Shown here: positions 23,504-34,454 of the stretch, piece by piece
Layout: every line of letters starts with the position of its first letter
Position numbering within the stretch: the stretch's first letter is position 1
Assembly: GCA_037176845.1 (NCBI GenBank)
Contig: JAYKXP010000002.1
Location: 1,054,001-1,118,000 of the forward strand
Length of the DNA: 64,000 nucleotides
Direction of reading: 5' to 3'
Source: Paramarasmius palmivorus
Taxonomy: Eukaryota; Basidiomycota; Agaricomycetes; Agaricales; Marasmiaceae
The notes under the pieces: generated by a model
Database searches by the model: none
Told to the model about the DNA's origin: nothing
The model's input: only the letters and a program-made list of their open reading frames with translations
Program-made: the position numbers and the translations under genes

Positions 23504-24360
23504 CTACTTTGCTGTCCGAGTCTCCGCCGTGCTTGGCCACCGGAGTACTATCCAAAGGACCCACCTTCTCCTGTCCCTTTCATCTTCATTATCGGCCTCG
23601 GATATATCCCATGGACGTCGAATACTTCCATTTGACTCTCTCTCTTCTGCCGACTGTACAATAAATCCCGCCCTCTGGACCGCTTGTAAGAAAGAATGTA
23701 ACGTATATCTTCCCGTATGCAGTCCTGCAACCAGATGAACCCGAGCTTCATCTGACCTCTTCAGCAGCATCCCAAGCGAGTCGATGAACAACTTGTGAGA
23801 ATCAGGGTTCCACAAGGTATCGGCTGCGATTATCACGTCGAATAAATCCGACGGCTCGGAGTGGGAGCCTTGCACCAGAGATTGAATATCCGTTCCCCAA
23901 GCATATGCTTTCGCAACACAGTTCCTCTGGACCTTGTTCCGATTGATATTCTCGGATAATGTGCTAATGAGCTGGTCATCCGGGATAATCGCTAACCGTC
24001 ACGAAGATGTGCGGGTGTGTCTTTGCGATTCAGGATACCTGGAAGGCCTGCGCCTGCACCGAGCTCCAACAGCCGAAAAGGCGTCTTTCGTGGCTGATCT
24101 GGAAGATCCAAATCATCAAGGTGATCTGCGATGTACTGGGAAGCCTTCCATATTGACGACGCGTGAAGAGACCAATTGGATGGAAGTGTATCAGGTGTTT
24201 GGACAGTTATCGATTCGTTACGAGGTGATATATAGGTGAAGAGAGAATTGGGAGAAGAAAGAGTTATTGGTTGGTAGTCATAGAGTGTTTGGAGAGAACT
24301 GTTAAAGATCTCTTCAGGATCCGATTCGTGGTCAGAGCTTGACTCGTGAACGGTTCTCAT
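23504..24360 (-). CDS. Nnt1/EFM7-like protein methyltransferase (methyltransferase-16 family)
   Basis: Seen: a family-typical run-in (LPSNWSLHASSIWKASQYIADHL), SAM motif I FRLLELGAGAGLPGIL, then after two slips KTHPHIFVTVSDYP and DDQLISTLSENINRN, and the post-motif FDVIIAADTLWNPDSHKLF. This is the seven-beta-strand lysine-methyltransferase family that includes Efm7/Nnt1, which modify translation factor eEF1A and relatives. The exact substrate is inferred. I chose the ATG at 24360, which gives MRTVHESSSDHESDPEE; the open frame extends further upstream. One extra base is apparent at about 24029-24030 and another at 23980-23983. Each truncates the literal frame, and removing one base restores the conserved order. 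It is convergent with the F-box gene. Confidence 0.8.
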
Positions 24361-25620
24361 GTGAAGGTTCAGTGATGCCGCATGGGCCAAGAAAAGCAAA
24401 TCAAATTGCGTTTACAGTATTTTTGTTTCTATATTCAGTAAGTGACGTCCTCAAGCTCTGTATAAGTAGCCTGCAACAAACTGCTCGCTCTTAATTAAGT
24501 ATACTTAAATTTCGTACTAGCGGCAAGTCAACGTTTCAGCGATCTCCAAGGTATGACTGGGACCATTATAAGCACTGATCTAGGAGCATAGATGGCCTCC
24601 TGGCTAGATGCACCTCGTGAGCAGAGTCCTATATCAGCGAAATAGAGTGCTGCTAAGAGGATTCGAATATTCAATATTCATTCTTGATAGTCATTTTCAA
24701 GGACTCGCATGCGTTTGGGTTCAAGGGAGGCTTCAGGTGGTCTGAGGTCCGACGTCCATGGTCCATAGGGCAACACCGGCACACTCCGAGGCGGTCCGGT
24801 CTGTACATACTGCATGGCTTTTTTCTTCCGCCGTTCTCGTTCCCACTTACTGGCATAGTTCCCCATATATTCTCTTTGTTTCAAAGTATACCACCATCAA
24901 ATCTGAGCGGTATGGCTAGTGTGGCTAGGTGTGGCTGCGCGGGAATTCGGTGACCAGATGTTGATCAAATTTTGTTTGCAATTAAAGGTGTGCCCGTCGT
25001 GCGTATTCGTTGCTCCAGGCTGCTAGCTGCACTAATTATCACAGAGTTTTACTGCAGACCCTTATATTTGAAGATGATCACTCTGAACCAGAAGCTTGTT
25101 CACTCCGAGACTTATCAATCAATGCCAGTCTTAGCAGTACGCCTAGTGCTATCCGTTCGTGCTTCGGGTTCTTCAACTGGTGATAGCGTCAGACCTCAAG
25201 GCGAGCAAGGCTTTTCCGCGACGCGGGATGTACCCTTTTTTCTTGAGACGGTGATCAATACAGGGTGATTCTCCCGTCATCAACCCTTCCTCATGATAAG
25301 CACCCAATTCACATATTCATGGAGATATTACCACTCAGGTCTCCTCAAAACCGGCCTCAAGGTGTGCGTGTAACTCGATTTGCAATAGATTCTGATCACG
25401 AATGGCCACTTTGAACGCGTCGGTGACTGACTAGCTAGGAGATCATCAACGAACAACCCCTTTGACAAGCATCTTTCTACAGATAAGTTCCGGTTGGGCT
25501 TGGGCTTGGGTCGTGTGTTTGATTCAGGCATACATAGGGAGCGACTTTAACCCCGAGAATATCTGATCGATTTCATGGTTTATATACCGGACGATGTTGA
25601 GGTGTGCTCCAATCTCTGCT
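24361..25620. other. Long intergenic region with one possible small gene
   Basis: These 1.26 kb separate the methyltransferase from the P450. Apart from the small open frame at 24678-24866 (listed separately), I see no domain, repeat family or RNA gene. Confidence 0.4.
24678..24866 (-). CDS. Possible small basic protein, 62 aa, unrecognised
   Basis: The frame starts MGNYASKWERERRKKKAMQ, continues through Pro-rich PPRSVPVLPYGPW and ends with LENDYQE before TGA. The mix of a basic helix-like start and an acidic end, with little low-complexity sequence, looks more like coding sequence than the other short frames nearby. I do not recognise the family, and further upstream exons are possible. It could still be a chance frame. 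Confidence 0.3.
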   Translation of the reverse strand: MGNYASKWERERRKKKAMQYVQTGPPRSVPVLPYGPWTSDLRPPEASLEPKRMRVLENDYQE

Positions 25621-28007
25621 ATGGACTGACACTCTACCCCTCCTGGCTGTAGTAGCCTCAGCCTTGTTACTCGTTTCCCTCGTTCTCGTGCGCCGCCAGT
25701 CACTGAGACTATTGTCTGGACCCAGAACTTCTCGCTCTCTATTAGGTATGTTATCACTTTGACTGGACAGCTTATACTGATGCTTTTGTAGGCCTTGAAT
25801 ATGAGCTGGAAAGATCCAGCACAACGATGGTTGATAAACTCCGTGCATGGAGTAAGGCATATGGTACCGCATATCGACTTCCGGGGTGTTTCTGGGTGAG
25901 TCGACCCTTCATGCACTGATGCGGGAATGTTCAGATAGCAATTGCTATAGACGGATATCCTTGTGGTCTCAGATCCGAGAGCAATTCAGCATGTTCTTCA
26001 TACTTCGGCCTATGGTTACAAGAAACCCAACGATTCGCGTTTCTTTGCGTTGTTGACTTCTGGAAGGGGGATTGTTATTGCCGAAGGTATGGTGCGGTGG
26101 CTTCTCAGGGGAGCACCTCTGATCTTGTGGTGACAGGTGCCGCCCACCAACGTCAAAGGAAACTTCTGAATCCGGCGTTTTCGGGAACACAGCTGAAGCA
26201 GTTTCTCTGCTTGTTTCAACGAGCGGCCACTCGGAGTGGCAGAGATACAATCCTTTGCTTTATGTCTAATGTACTTATGGTCTGATGTGTTCTCGGTAGC
26301 TTCTTGACAAATTAGATCACCACATTGGGACAAGACCTCGCTCAAGTTGATATTGCAACCTTTGCAACCAAATTAACCCTCGATGCAGTTGGCGAATGTG
26401 AGTATGAATCCAATGGTTCCAACAAAGCGAAAGAGACCCACACACCTTTTAGCGACATTTGGCCACAAGTTCGATGCACTAGAAGGCGGAACTGATGATC
26501 TTTTTCGCGCCAACAAGCGTGCGAGGTAAATCTCCGTATCCCTCGACCAATAGACTAAACCAACGCACGCTAGCGCCATTACCCAGAACCTCACCGAGTT
26601 CGGACTACTTTTCCGTGCTATACAACGCCACATGCCTCTCTCGGTGTCAACTAGACTTTTCACGATGTTTCCGACAGATGAAGTACGCCGTCTCAAAGCG
26701 GCAGGGGATACTCGTCGAGCAACAGCTCGTGATATCCTCATGACGGCGAAACAAAGTGGTAGTGCATCTAGGGAGGAAAACAAAGATATTCTGAGTGTCC
26801 TAAGTTCGCTCTTTTCCTGCCTCTAAAACTTTTCAGATCCTGATATATTGGAAACTAGTGCGAAGTAATGATACGGAAGAAGCAAAGCTCCGCATGTCGG
26901 ATGAGGAAGTTATTGCTCAAACTACGTAGTGTCGTTCGATTCTGGCGTCAATACCCCTGGCTCAACTTGTTTGGTAGAACCATCATGCAGGCCGGCCACC
27001 ACGTCACTGGTGTGTCCATGGCCTGGCTATTCTATGATCTGGCCACGCATCCCGAAGACCAACAGCGCGTCTTTAACGAGCTAAATGCTTTGCGCACTCA
27101 ACGCGGGCCGGGTATGGAACTCACAGCTAGCGATTACGACGCGATGCCCTATTTCAATGCGGTCATAAAGGTGCGAGAGCTATCATTGGAGGTCTGAATC
27201 TACCTTAAAACCGCCCATCTTGTGCTAGGAGTCCCTTCGTCTCCATTCCGTCGCTCCGTTGATGATTCGAGAAGCAACATTTGATGACTCGATCCCGCTC
27301 ACTACACCAGTCGCGTCAACAACTGGTGAAGAGTTCAGTCAGATTCCAGTCAAGAAGGGCCAGCGTGTGATGCTTGATTTTACATCGTACCATTGGTGAG
27401 TCTAGACATCGATCTTGCACCGAGGGACCTGGTTCTAAATGTGCGCCTTAGGCTAGAAGACGTTTGGGGTACAGACGCACATACATGGAATCCCTCTCGT
27501 TTCCTAGATCCGGAGATGAAGAAGAATCAGGTTAATGTCGGGGTGTACTCCAATCTGTGAGTTGTTTTGGTAATACAAGTGACGAGCCGCGTTCTAATGA
27601 CCTTCGTTAGATTGATCTTCAGTAAGTTTTTGTTGAATCCCTGGGTATCATCAATTCTTAAATCCATCTTCGAGGCGGAGGCGTGCAGGGTTGCATTGGG
27701 TGAGTCTCAACTTCATTGGCCAGAGCTCGAGGTGCTTATTTACGGGCCTCTCAGTTGGCGATTTGCGTAAGGACTTTTACTTTGAAATAGGCGTCGATTA
27801 AGCTTACGTGCGAGTAACAGACTTATGGAAATACAAACCATGCTTGCAGCAGTTCTCGAGCGATTCGAGATCTCCATTCCAGACGGTGTAGAGATTCAAG
27901 GCGTCCGAACTGCTCCTGTAGTCCCGATGGTTGTTGGCAAGCTGGATGATGGAATGCAAGTACCTGTGATGATGCGGAGACGAGGTGATACTGGCGGGCA
28001 TAGTTAG
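25621..28007 (+). CDS. Cytochrome P450
   Basis: Membrane-anchored heme monooxygenase in about 12 small exons. The N-terminal anchor reads TDTLPLLAVVASALLLVSLVLVRR. It is followed by YGTAYRLPGCFW, TDILVVSDPRAIQHVL, the C-helix GAAHQRQRKLLNPAFSG, the I-helix segment MQAGHHVTGVSMAW, the K-helix ESLRLH, a PERF-like NPSRFLDP, and the heme-binding loop FSGGVQGCIG, built from a 25-nt exon at about 27684-27708. The last exon starts near 27820 (MEIQTMLAAVLERFEI). The I-helix lacks the usual acid-Thr pair (AGHHVT). The ATG at 25621 is one base out of phase with the anchor; dropping one G gives MTDTLPLL. Subfamily and substrate cannot be assigned. Confidence 0.85.
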
Positions 28008-28212
28008 ATGAGAGCTGCGTTAGATAGATACATAGATAAATGCTGGGTTTGTACGCATGATGGGTTACATTCGAGCACGTGCCACGTGTGATATAAAATT
28101 TGACGCGGTCGGGAAAGACGCGGCTTGTCGCTTTCCTTGTGCTCAGCTGTTATCTGTCGTCGATACGACATTTCTACGACTGGGATAATCCTCAGAGTTC
28201 CTTTGGGGCAAC

Positions 28213-29191
28213 ATGTCAGAGCCTAAAGGTCAGTACCAATTCCAGCTTGACTCCAATTTGGGAAACTGACTTGAGTACCTTTCCCATCCAAAGCGCCTGC
28301 GTCCGATGTTGACACGGAACCACACGAGCAAGGGACTACGATCGAACTACCAGGAGGTGAAAACTCAGTCACAGTGTCGCAAATTATGGGTTCCGAACCG
28401 CATAACTTCCAACAAGCTCCAGCTTGAACACGTCAGTGCCGCGAAGGGCCAGAAATCCAGGCGTAACTTGTGATCAGTGTTGGAGGAAATTATCAACTCG
28501 TATACGATACAAATGCGAAACGTACGTCGCATCTGCCGGACTTTCGTTCGTTGTCTGACCGTCTCACACAGATGTGATAATTACCATTTATGCGCAGAGT
28601 GTTGCGACAACCCGCCTCCTCCGTCTGTCCATGATAGGACACATTTCTTCCTGCGTATCCAACCCAAGAACGCACCTGAGACCATCCACGAGAATACCAG
28701 TTGCGATGGCTGTGATCAATTCTCCATCCGTGGCAAAAGATATAAGTGCAAGATGTGAGTTGCACAATATTCTGTTCAATTTGTGCCAGCTTAACTCGAC
28801 AGATGCGAGGACTTTGATCTTTGTGAACGTTGTATGGCAAATCCACCTGCAAACCTCAAGCATCCATGGTTTCACCGTTACATTTGCTTTCCCAGCGTTG
28901 GATACTGTGCATGAAGGTATGTGTCTTGCTACTTTTGAAGAAGAGTACTGTCTACGTCTCAAAAGAATCCTGTGATGGTTGTGGTTTCGAGCCAATACGG
29001 GGCCCTAGGTTCCGTTGTATACAGTAAGTGACAGTCCCGATGGGTTGATTCTAAGATTGACAATAAATCTTCGCAGTCCCGACTGCCAAATATATCCGTA
29101 CTTTGACCTGTGCAGTGACTGTATGGAATTGGGGAACAGACACCCCTCGGCTCATCCGATGCGGAGGATTCCTGGCGAGCCTTCGATGTAA
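28213..29191 (+). CDS. Triple ZZ-type zinc-finger protein (copy 1)
   Basis: A short acidic N-terminus (MSEPK, spliced to APASDVDTEPHEQ) is followed by three ZZ-like zinc modules with CxxC and CxxC pairs. Module 1: VTCDQCWRKL then YKCETC and YHLCAECC. Module 2: TSCDGCDQFSIRGKRYKCKMC and FDLCERC. Module 3: ESCDGCGFEPIRGPRFRC and FDLCSDC. ZZ domains bind zinc and usually peptides such as histone tails or N-degrons; the partner here is unknown. Introns fall inside each module, after RYKC. The join before module 1 (about 28350-28440) is out of phase in the literal sequence, so the linker is uncertain. The stop is TAA 29189-29191. Confidence 0.75.
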
Positions 29192-29309
29192 TTGAGGCAC
29201 TCGATCCAAGACTGTGCCTTGAATAGGGCTGTGGCAGTGGAATAGTGGCTAAAAACAACCTTGATAATAATATACAGCAAATACGAAGAATGACGAAAAT
29301 ACCCATGCA

Positions 29310-30129
29310 TTATTGAGTTAGGTGTTGAATGCGAACCATCATGTGTGTGGGAGGATGTTTGGAACCCGTGTCCATGCAATCGCTACATAGATCAAACCCG
29401 CCTCCTCCTATGCATCCGTTACTTGCAAGTAAACAAAATTAGCACAGAGAGTGTAAATAGAAACAGGATGCTGAACCTACTTGATACAACGATACCTTGG
29501 ACCAATGATTGGGCTCAAACCGCAACCATCGCATGTATGGTCTTGACTATTCAGCACAAAGACTAGTAGTACCACGGTATCGTGAGCTTACAGTTATGAT
29601 GAATAGCCATTGCCGGCGAAGCGAGGCATATGAATCGATGGAGAGACGGATGATTCGATGGTGGGCGTGAAATGCAATGCTGACACAGATCATAATCCGA
29701 GCATCTTGGGAGTGTATGAGACTTGCAGTAGGTAGACCGAGTAGCAGAAACTACATACGACTTGCAATGGTACCTATTGCCTCGTATTGGTGACTGACGA
29801 CACCCATCACAGGTAATCCCGTGGTGTGCAACGTCAGCAGGCGTTGTTTCGAGTCGAAGAAACGAGTGTGTTCTTGGATGTTGAACAGCAGGTGGTGGAA
29901 GGTCACAGCAAGTCGCACAAAGGTCGAAATCCGGGCAGCTTGTCATGAATAAAATCAGGACTGAGGTTTCGGGTGGCATTTCGCTTGAGGTTTCTCACTC
30001 TCGACATTTATACCGGACGCCCACTATAGGAATTATAAGGCACGAGTCGCACTGAATTCCGTGGTGTACTGTAGAGGATCCTGGGCCATGTGAGGGAGCA
30101 GGGGAATAAGGAGGAGGTTGTGGTTCCAT
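29310..30129 (-). CDS. Triple ZZ-type zinc-finger protein (copy 2)
   Basis: A paralogue of the preceding gene on the other strand. The start is MEPQPPPYSPAPSHGP at 30129. Module 1: IQCDSCLIIPIVGVRYKC, spliced to CPDFDLCATCC. Module 2: ITCDGCRQSPIRGNRYHC, then YDLCQHC. Module 3: HTCDGCGLSPIIGPRYRC, then FDLCSDC. It ends near MMVRIQHLTQ at 29310. Introns interrupt the modules at the same place as in copy 1. The two genes are tail to tail with 118 bp between stop codons. As with copy 1, peptide or histone binding is the family expectation and the target is unknown. Confidence 0.75.
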
Positions 30130-30298
30130 GTAAAGCGGTGGGCGCCAATTTCGGCACCGCCTAGCCCGCTTAGACGCCAGCGCGGCTATTGTTTGTTAAA
30201 CAAAAGGGCCCTTTCTCTTGCCCACCACCTAGTCTCTTATTATTCTCTTTATCTCTGCCTCCATCACATTCCTTTCATTACCCTTTGTATTTCTATCG
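30130..30298. promoter_or_regulatory. Shared divergent promoter, ZZ copy 2 and C2HC gene
   Basis: The two start codons face away from each other across 169 bp. A CT-rich tract (30208-30295) leads into the plus-strand start. I see no other defined element. Confidence 0.45.
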
Positions 30299-32207
30299 AT
30301 GGATTCTACGTCTGCGAGCCCAGAAAGGTATTTGAATCTCATATTTTTATGCAGAAAATTTCTGATCGTCCGGCTGGCCTAGGCTAGTCAAGATAACTTA
30401 CAAGAGCCGCCCAAGGGTATTTTGATTCCCCTTTCATACGGTCTGGGTAATTGAGTCTGAAAATATTGTCTTGAAGCGGAAAAGGGATGCAGAAGATGAT
30501 GCCGAGTTTGTTGGACGTGTTTCCCAGATGCTCTCTGTACTAAGACATACCACAGCTCAAGTCCCGACGTCAGTGAAGTGGAAAGTAGCCCAAAGAGGTC
30601 ACCAGCAAAGATTAAGAAGCTATCGGATATGAGGGTGCGTAGTGGCTAGTCTAGAAACAGCTGAAATACTCAATCTTGCATCATAGCCTCCTGATAGCCC
30701 TGGGTCGAAGAAGGGAGAGTTCAAGTTCGTGCGCACTTCGGTGAACCTAACTTTTGGCTGATCTTGTCTCTCGATCAGAGTACCGGATGCAAATTTCAAA
30801 CGTGCCCGTCGGGAGTCTGAGATCCCTGACGACGTCTCTCTGAAGAAGACACACATTCGCTCTTCCGCATCCATCACATCCTTGAAGCAGATTCATCAGA
30901 AACCAGCATCTTCTGCTTCTCCGGCTAGCCAGAAACCTACCTCGGTCAGGGGTCACAAACCAAACTCCTCGATATCCATGAAGTCAGTGGGCTCGCTAGC
31001 TATCCACTCAACAGACACTCACAGCCTTACACAGGAATCCTGCACCGTCAGAATCAGAAGTAGACGACGGTGCCTCTGTCGCCGATTCGATACTCACATC
31101 CAGAGTCCGTAGAACGGAAGCGGAGCGTATCGAATATTTCAATAACCAACCAGAAGCGAGCAACGTTGAACCCCATTCAATCGTCTGCCTTCGTTGCAGA
31201 AGGCAGATTAGTTTAGGCAAGCGTCAGACTTACGCTGTCAAGCCTTGGGAAGCACACAGAAGTCGATGTGATGCTAAAGTCCCGGCTGAAATGTTGTATG
31301 TTTCATTCTGTGTTTGTATTCATACTAATGACACCTGATTCAGTAATGATAGCCCTCAGAAGGAAGAGGGCTCAGAGGCTGGAATCACCGTACGCACTCA
31401 TCGCAGTGAAGCCGAAAGGAAAGCAATATTGGAGGCCGACACCCGGGCGCTAGATGTGCAACCCGACCAAGTACTGTGCAAACGATGCAAGAAGTGGATA
31501 CGACTCGGCGGGAAGACCGCTAGGTATGCCTTGAAAAATTGGGAAACCCACCAACAAAGGTGTAGTGGTGTAATGTGAGTACCAGGGTTGTAATGCGACA
31601 GAAGCAATGTTGATCTGGTCACAGGCCTAGCAGCAAGGTCGCTACGGCTGAGAGAAAGTTGCGTTTAGTGAACGATCCCCGGGCTAGGGCTTTTGGACCC
31701 CGACATGTCGAGTGTGGAACTTGTCGAAAGTCAATCATTCTGGAGGGAGAAGCAGATTATACTCTCGCTTGCTGGGATCAACATAAGGCTGAGTGTGCCG
31801 AGTGCGTCATACTCTTCTCGCCCTATCCGTCATATTGACTAGTATTGTATTGTAGGGCAGCACAAGACAAGGCTACCTCGTCCAAGAGCCCATCCGAGAA
31901 CTCGGCGACTTCTGGCTCAAGTACTGTAATATTCTCTCCGCAAGCGCAAGCCAGACCACCACCCTCAGTTGAATCCTCTTCGACCGTCGTATCTCCGGAG
32001 GCGACCGAAGGAAGTCCGCAAAAGGCAGGCAAAAAGCGCCGGTTAGAGGAGGCCGATCTGGAGCCTGAAGATGCTGAGGCACCTCCTGCAAATCGACCTC
32101 GGACAGAGACGTATGTCCCCGTGGAGAAGGAAGCACCTTCAGTTATGGGATGGTTCCTCATGCCGCTCAAGTCGTTCATACGCGGATTCAAAGAAAGTAT
32201 TAGTTGA
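30299..32207 (+). CDS. Protein with three C2HC repeat modules
   Basis: I do not recognise a named family. The N-terminal third is charged and Ser-rich (KRDAEDDAEFVGRV, SSPDVSEVESSPKRSPAKIKK, SLKKTHIRSSASITSL). Three similar ~50-residue units follow, centred near 31190, 31480 and 31730. Each has an ER lead-in, then C-x2-C-x16/17-W-x2-H-x3-C: CLRC to WEAHRSRC, CKRC to WETHQQRC, and CGTC to WDQHKAEC. A shared Tyr lies four to five residues before the Trp, and a hydrophobic I/L pair follows the second Cys. The C-terminus is Ser/Pro-rich with a basic KKRRLEE patch and ends WFLMPLKSFIRGFKESIS. The C2HC pattern suggests zinc binding and perhaps a nuclear role (inferred). Introns lie between modules. 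The N-terminal exon joins are approximate. Confidence 0.65.
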
Positions 32208-32964
32208 ATCTCAACAGTGGTCCCCCGGTGACATCGTCGGCGCTCTTTCTTGTTGTTCTCTTGTTGATATCGTTTTTATTGTCATTTATCTCCCCTTTGT
32301 GTTTTCCGTTGATATCTTCCATCGATCCTTTGTTTCCAGTAGTTTATAGTTCCGTTTCTATGGCTTTTTATTGGCTAAAAATCAGCGATTAATGAATACA
32401 TGTTTTTGTCCCTTCGGCCGTTGCCGAGATATATATTTGGCATCAAGTATGCCTTGCGGGCTACATACTCTCAAACCCTCACCTCGGAAGGGATTCCAGT
32501 GCTCTCCTGTAGCCTGTTTTCGCTCGTATATTTTCCCGCCCAGCTAGTTCTGAGCAGACGTGTGTCTTTTCGTGTTCCTCGAGCATCCGCGATTTTCCTG
32601 TATCCAAATCCCTTTTCTTTGTCGACTATAGGCCACTGAAGTGTGCTTTTACTTGCACAGGTACGCCTTTGTCGAAACTCGAGATTCTTCGTTTTCTGAC
32701 AAGCTCTTTCTAGTTTGCTTGATTCTGAGAAAGATTTCACGATTGCCAGCACCGACTCTTTACTATGTGAGCGCTATTTCGTTTCGGCAGTGTCCCGCCT
32801 GTCCTAATCGCGCCTTCTTTCAGGACCGACACGAACCCTGGGATTGAAGCAATGAAAAGGTGAAATTAGTATACCTTCGTCTATTAGTTGACTGTTTCTG
32901 ACCTCGGCAACTCTGCCACGCGGTGTACTGGTGCAGTTCTCAACGTGCCCTTGGCAATGTCAAG
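32208..32964. other. Intergenic region
   Basis: These 757 bp between the two C2HC genes are T- and CT-rich, with no supportable frame. They probably hold the 3' UTR of the first gene and the promoter plus 5' leader of the second. Confidence 0.45.
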
Positions 32965-34138
32965 ATGACCGATGCTGCAAGAGCACGCGAGCAGGAATTA
33001 TTGAACGATCCTGACGCTGAGATTATCGATCCTTTTTGGATCTTTTGTCGCGTCTGCTCTATTCGACTCAAGTTGAGCGACAAGAGTGCTTACGACTTGT
33101 CGCATTGGAGGTCGCACAAGGCCAAATCTAACGATCACAACAATCTCAAAAGGCTCGGGAAGAAGGCTGTCGCATCATCAGAGATGTTTCCGAATGGAGG
33201 ACGTATCGTTGGAAGCAATGCTCGTTCTAGAGTCGTCAAAAAGTCTACTCCTGCTCCAGTCAGTCTTCCTTTTCCCACATATATGCGATATTAATTAATT
33301 CCTTTTCGTCTTTTTTCTTTGTTGTCGACCAATAGCGCGCAAAAAATAGGATTGTTTCTCCCTCGATTTCAGAAAGCAGTTCACAATCCTCCGAAACATC
33401 TGCTCAGCGCCGCTCAGCACGTCCCCGGAGGGCAAACGCACGTCACGCTCCGTATCCAGCTCCTCTGGCTACATCCCCTCGTCGGAAACAAAAACACGTC
33501 GTTCCTCGCGTAACGCAACCTTGAATCTGGACCACCGTGACAGTTCGACGTCTCTCGCGGGTCTCTCCGTTTCTACATATGTCAATCGGTCCAATCACCG
33601 CAGTATCTCACCTGCTAATTCTCTTTCGGCATCTTCATCATCTTCATCTGCATTTTCGTCGTCTTCGCTTACTTCCTTGTCGGGTTCAGAGGACTCCTTC
33701 GGCTCTGACACATCCAGCACCTCCTATGCCGAGACCGTTGTGTCACCTCCAAAGTCTAAATCTACGGGGAGACCGCCCAAATTTAGACGCACAGACGAGC
33801 CTGATTATCGCGAGTATTTGCACTCAATATGTGGAGATGTTGACAAGGAAGCCAGTTTAGAAGATGGTACCGTTGTCTGCTGGAAAAAGTGGAGTTGGAA
33901 GAGATTGCATAATTCGAAATCGCTAGACGAGTCTGGGCTGGTCCCTGTCTCTCCGACTGTACTTTCGAAGGAAGAGTACGTCGCTGGGCTCATTGACGTT
34001 GAAGTGACGTCGCCCCGGCCAAAAACGGATGAGCGTCCACTGGAATGCGCGGCGCGTGTGGACCCCCTACCAGAAGCTGGTGTGGGACACATGTTTTGCG
34101 AGAACCCTCCGTCTTTTGGGTCTTCGTTTGCCGTTTAA
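32965..34138 (+). CDS. Protein with one C2HC-like module and Ser-rich tail
   Basis: Not a named family. Residues ~6-55 repeat the module of the upstream gene: REQELLNDPDAEIIDP lead-in, then CRVC, 16 residues, and WRSH, but the last Cys is Ser (HKAKS). The lead-in and the Tyr/Trp spacing match well, so the two genes are probably related. After an intron (about 33257-33337) comes an Arg/Ser-rich region, a long poly-Ser stretch (SASSSSSSAFSSSSL), and a more ordered C-terminus (DYREYLHSICGDVDKEASLEDGTVVCWKKWSWKRLHN). The join near 33400-33415 is out of phase, so one base may be missing or extra. The function is unknown, possibly nuclear. Confidence 0.6.
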
Positions 34139-34454
34139 TACTTACGTTCTTCTAGCCATTCCACGTTCATTTCCTCGAATCACCTGTAGTATTTATAATC
34201 GCGTCACCTTTAATCCTCACCTTTTTATTCCACAGTAATCACGAGATCGAAACCCCCGTCCTGTTGTACTTTTATGTACCCTTCCATTGTTGTATTTTCC
34301 TGCATACATTATCAGCGTATTTGTCTAGTCATACCTACTTAGAGCGACACATGCCTTCAAAAGATTCCTACCGATCAAGCGATAATACCATTTATTCGTA
34401 CAACAACCCACATTCTAGATTTTTATGCGAAGCCATACATCGTGCTGAAAAAAA
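34139..34454. other. Intergenic region
   Basis: This 316-bp gap separates two convergent genes and holds both 3' UTRs. I see no gene. Confidence 0.5.
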
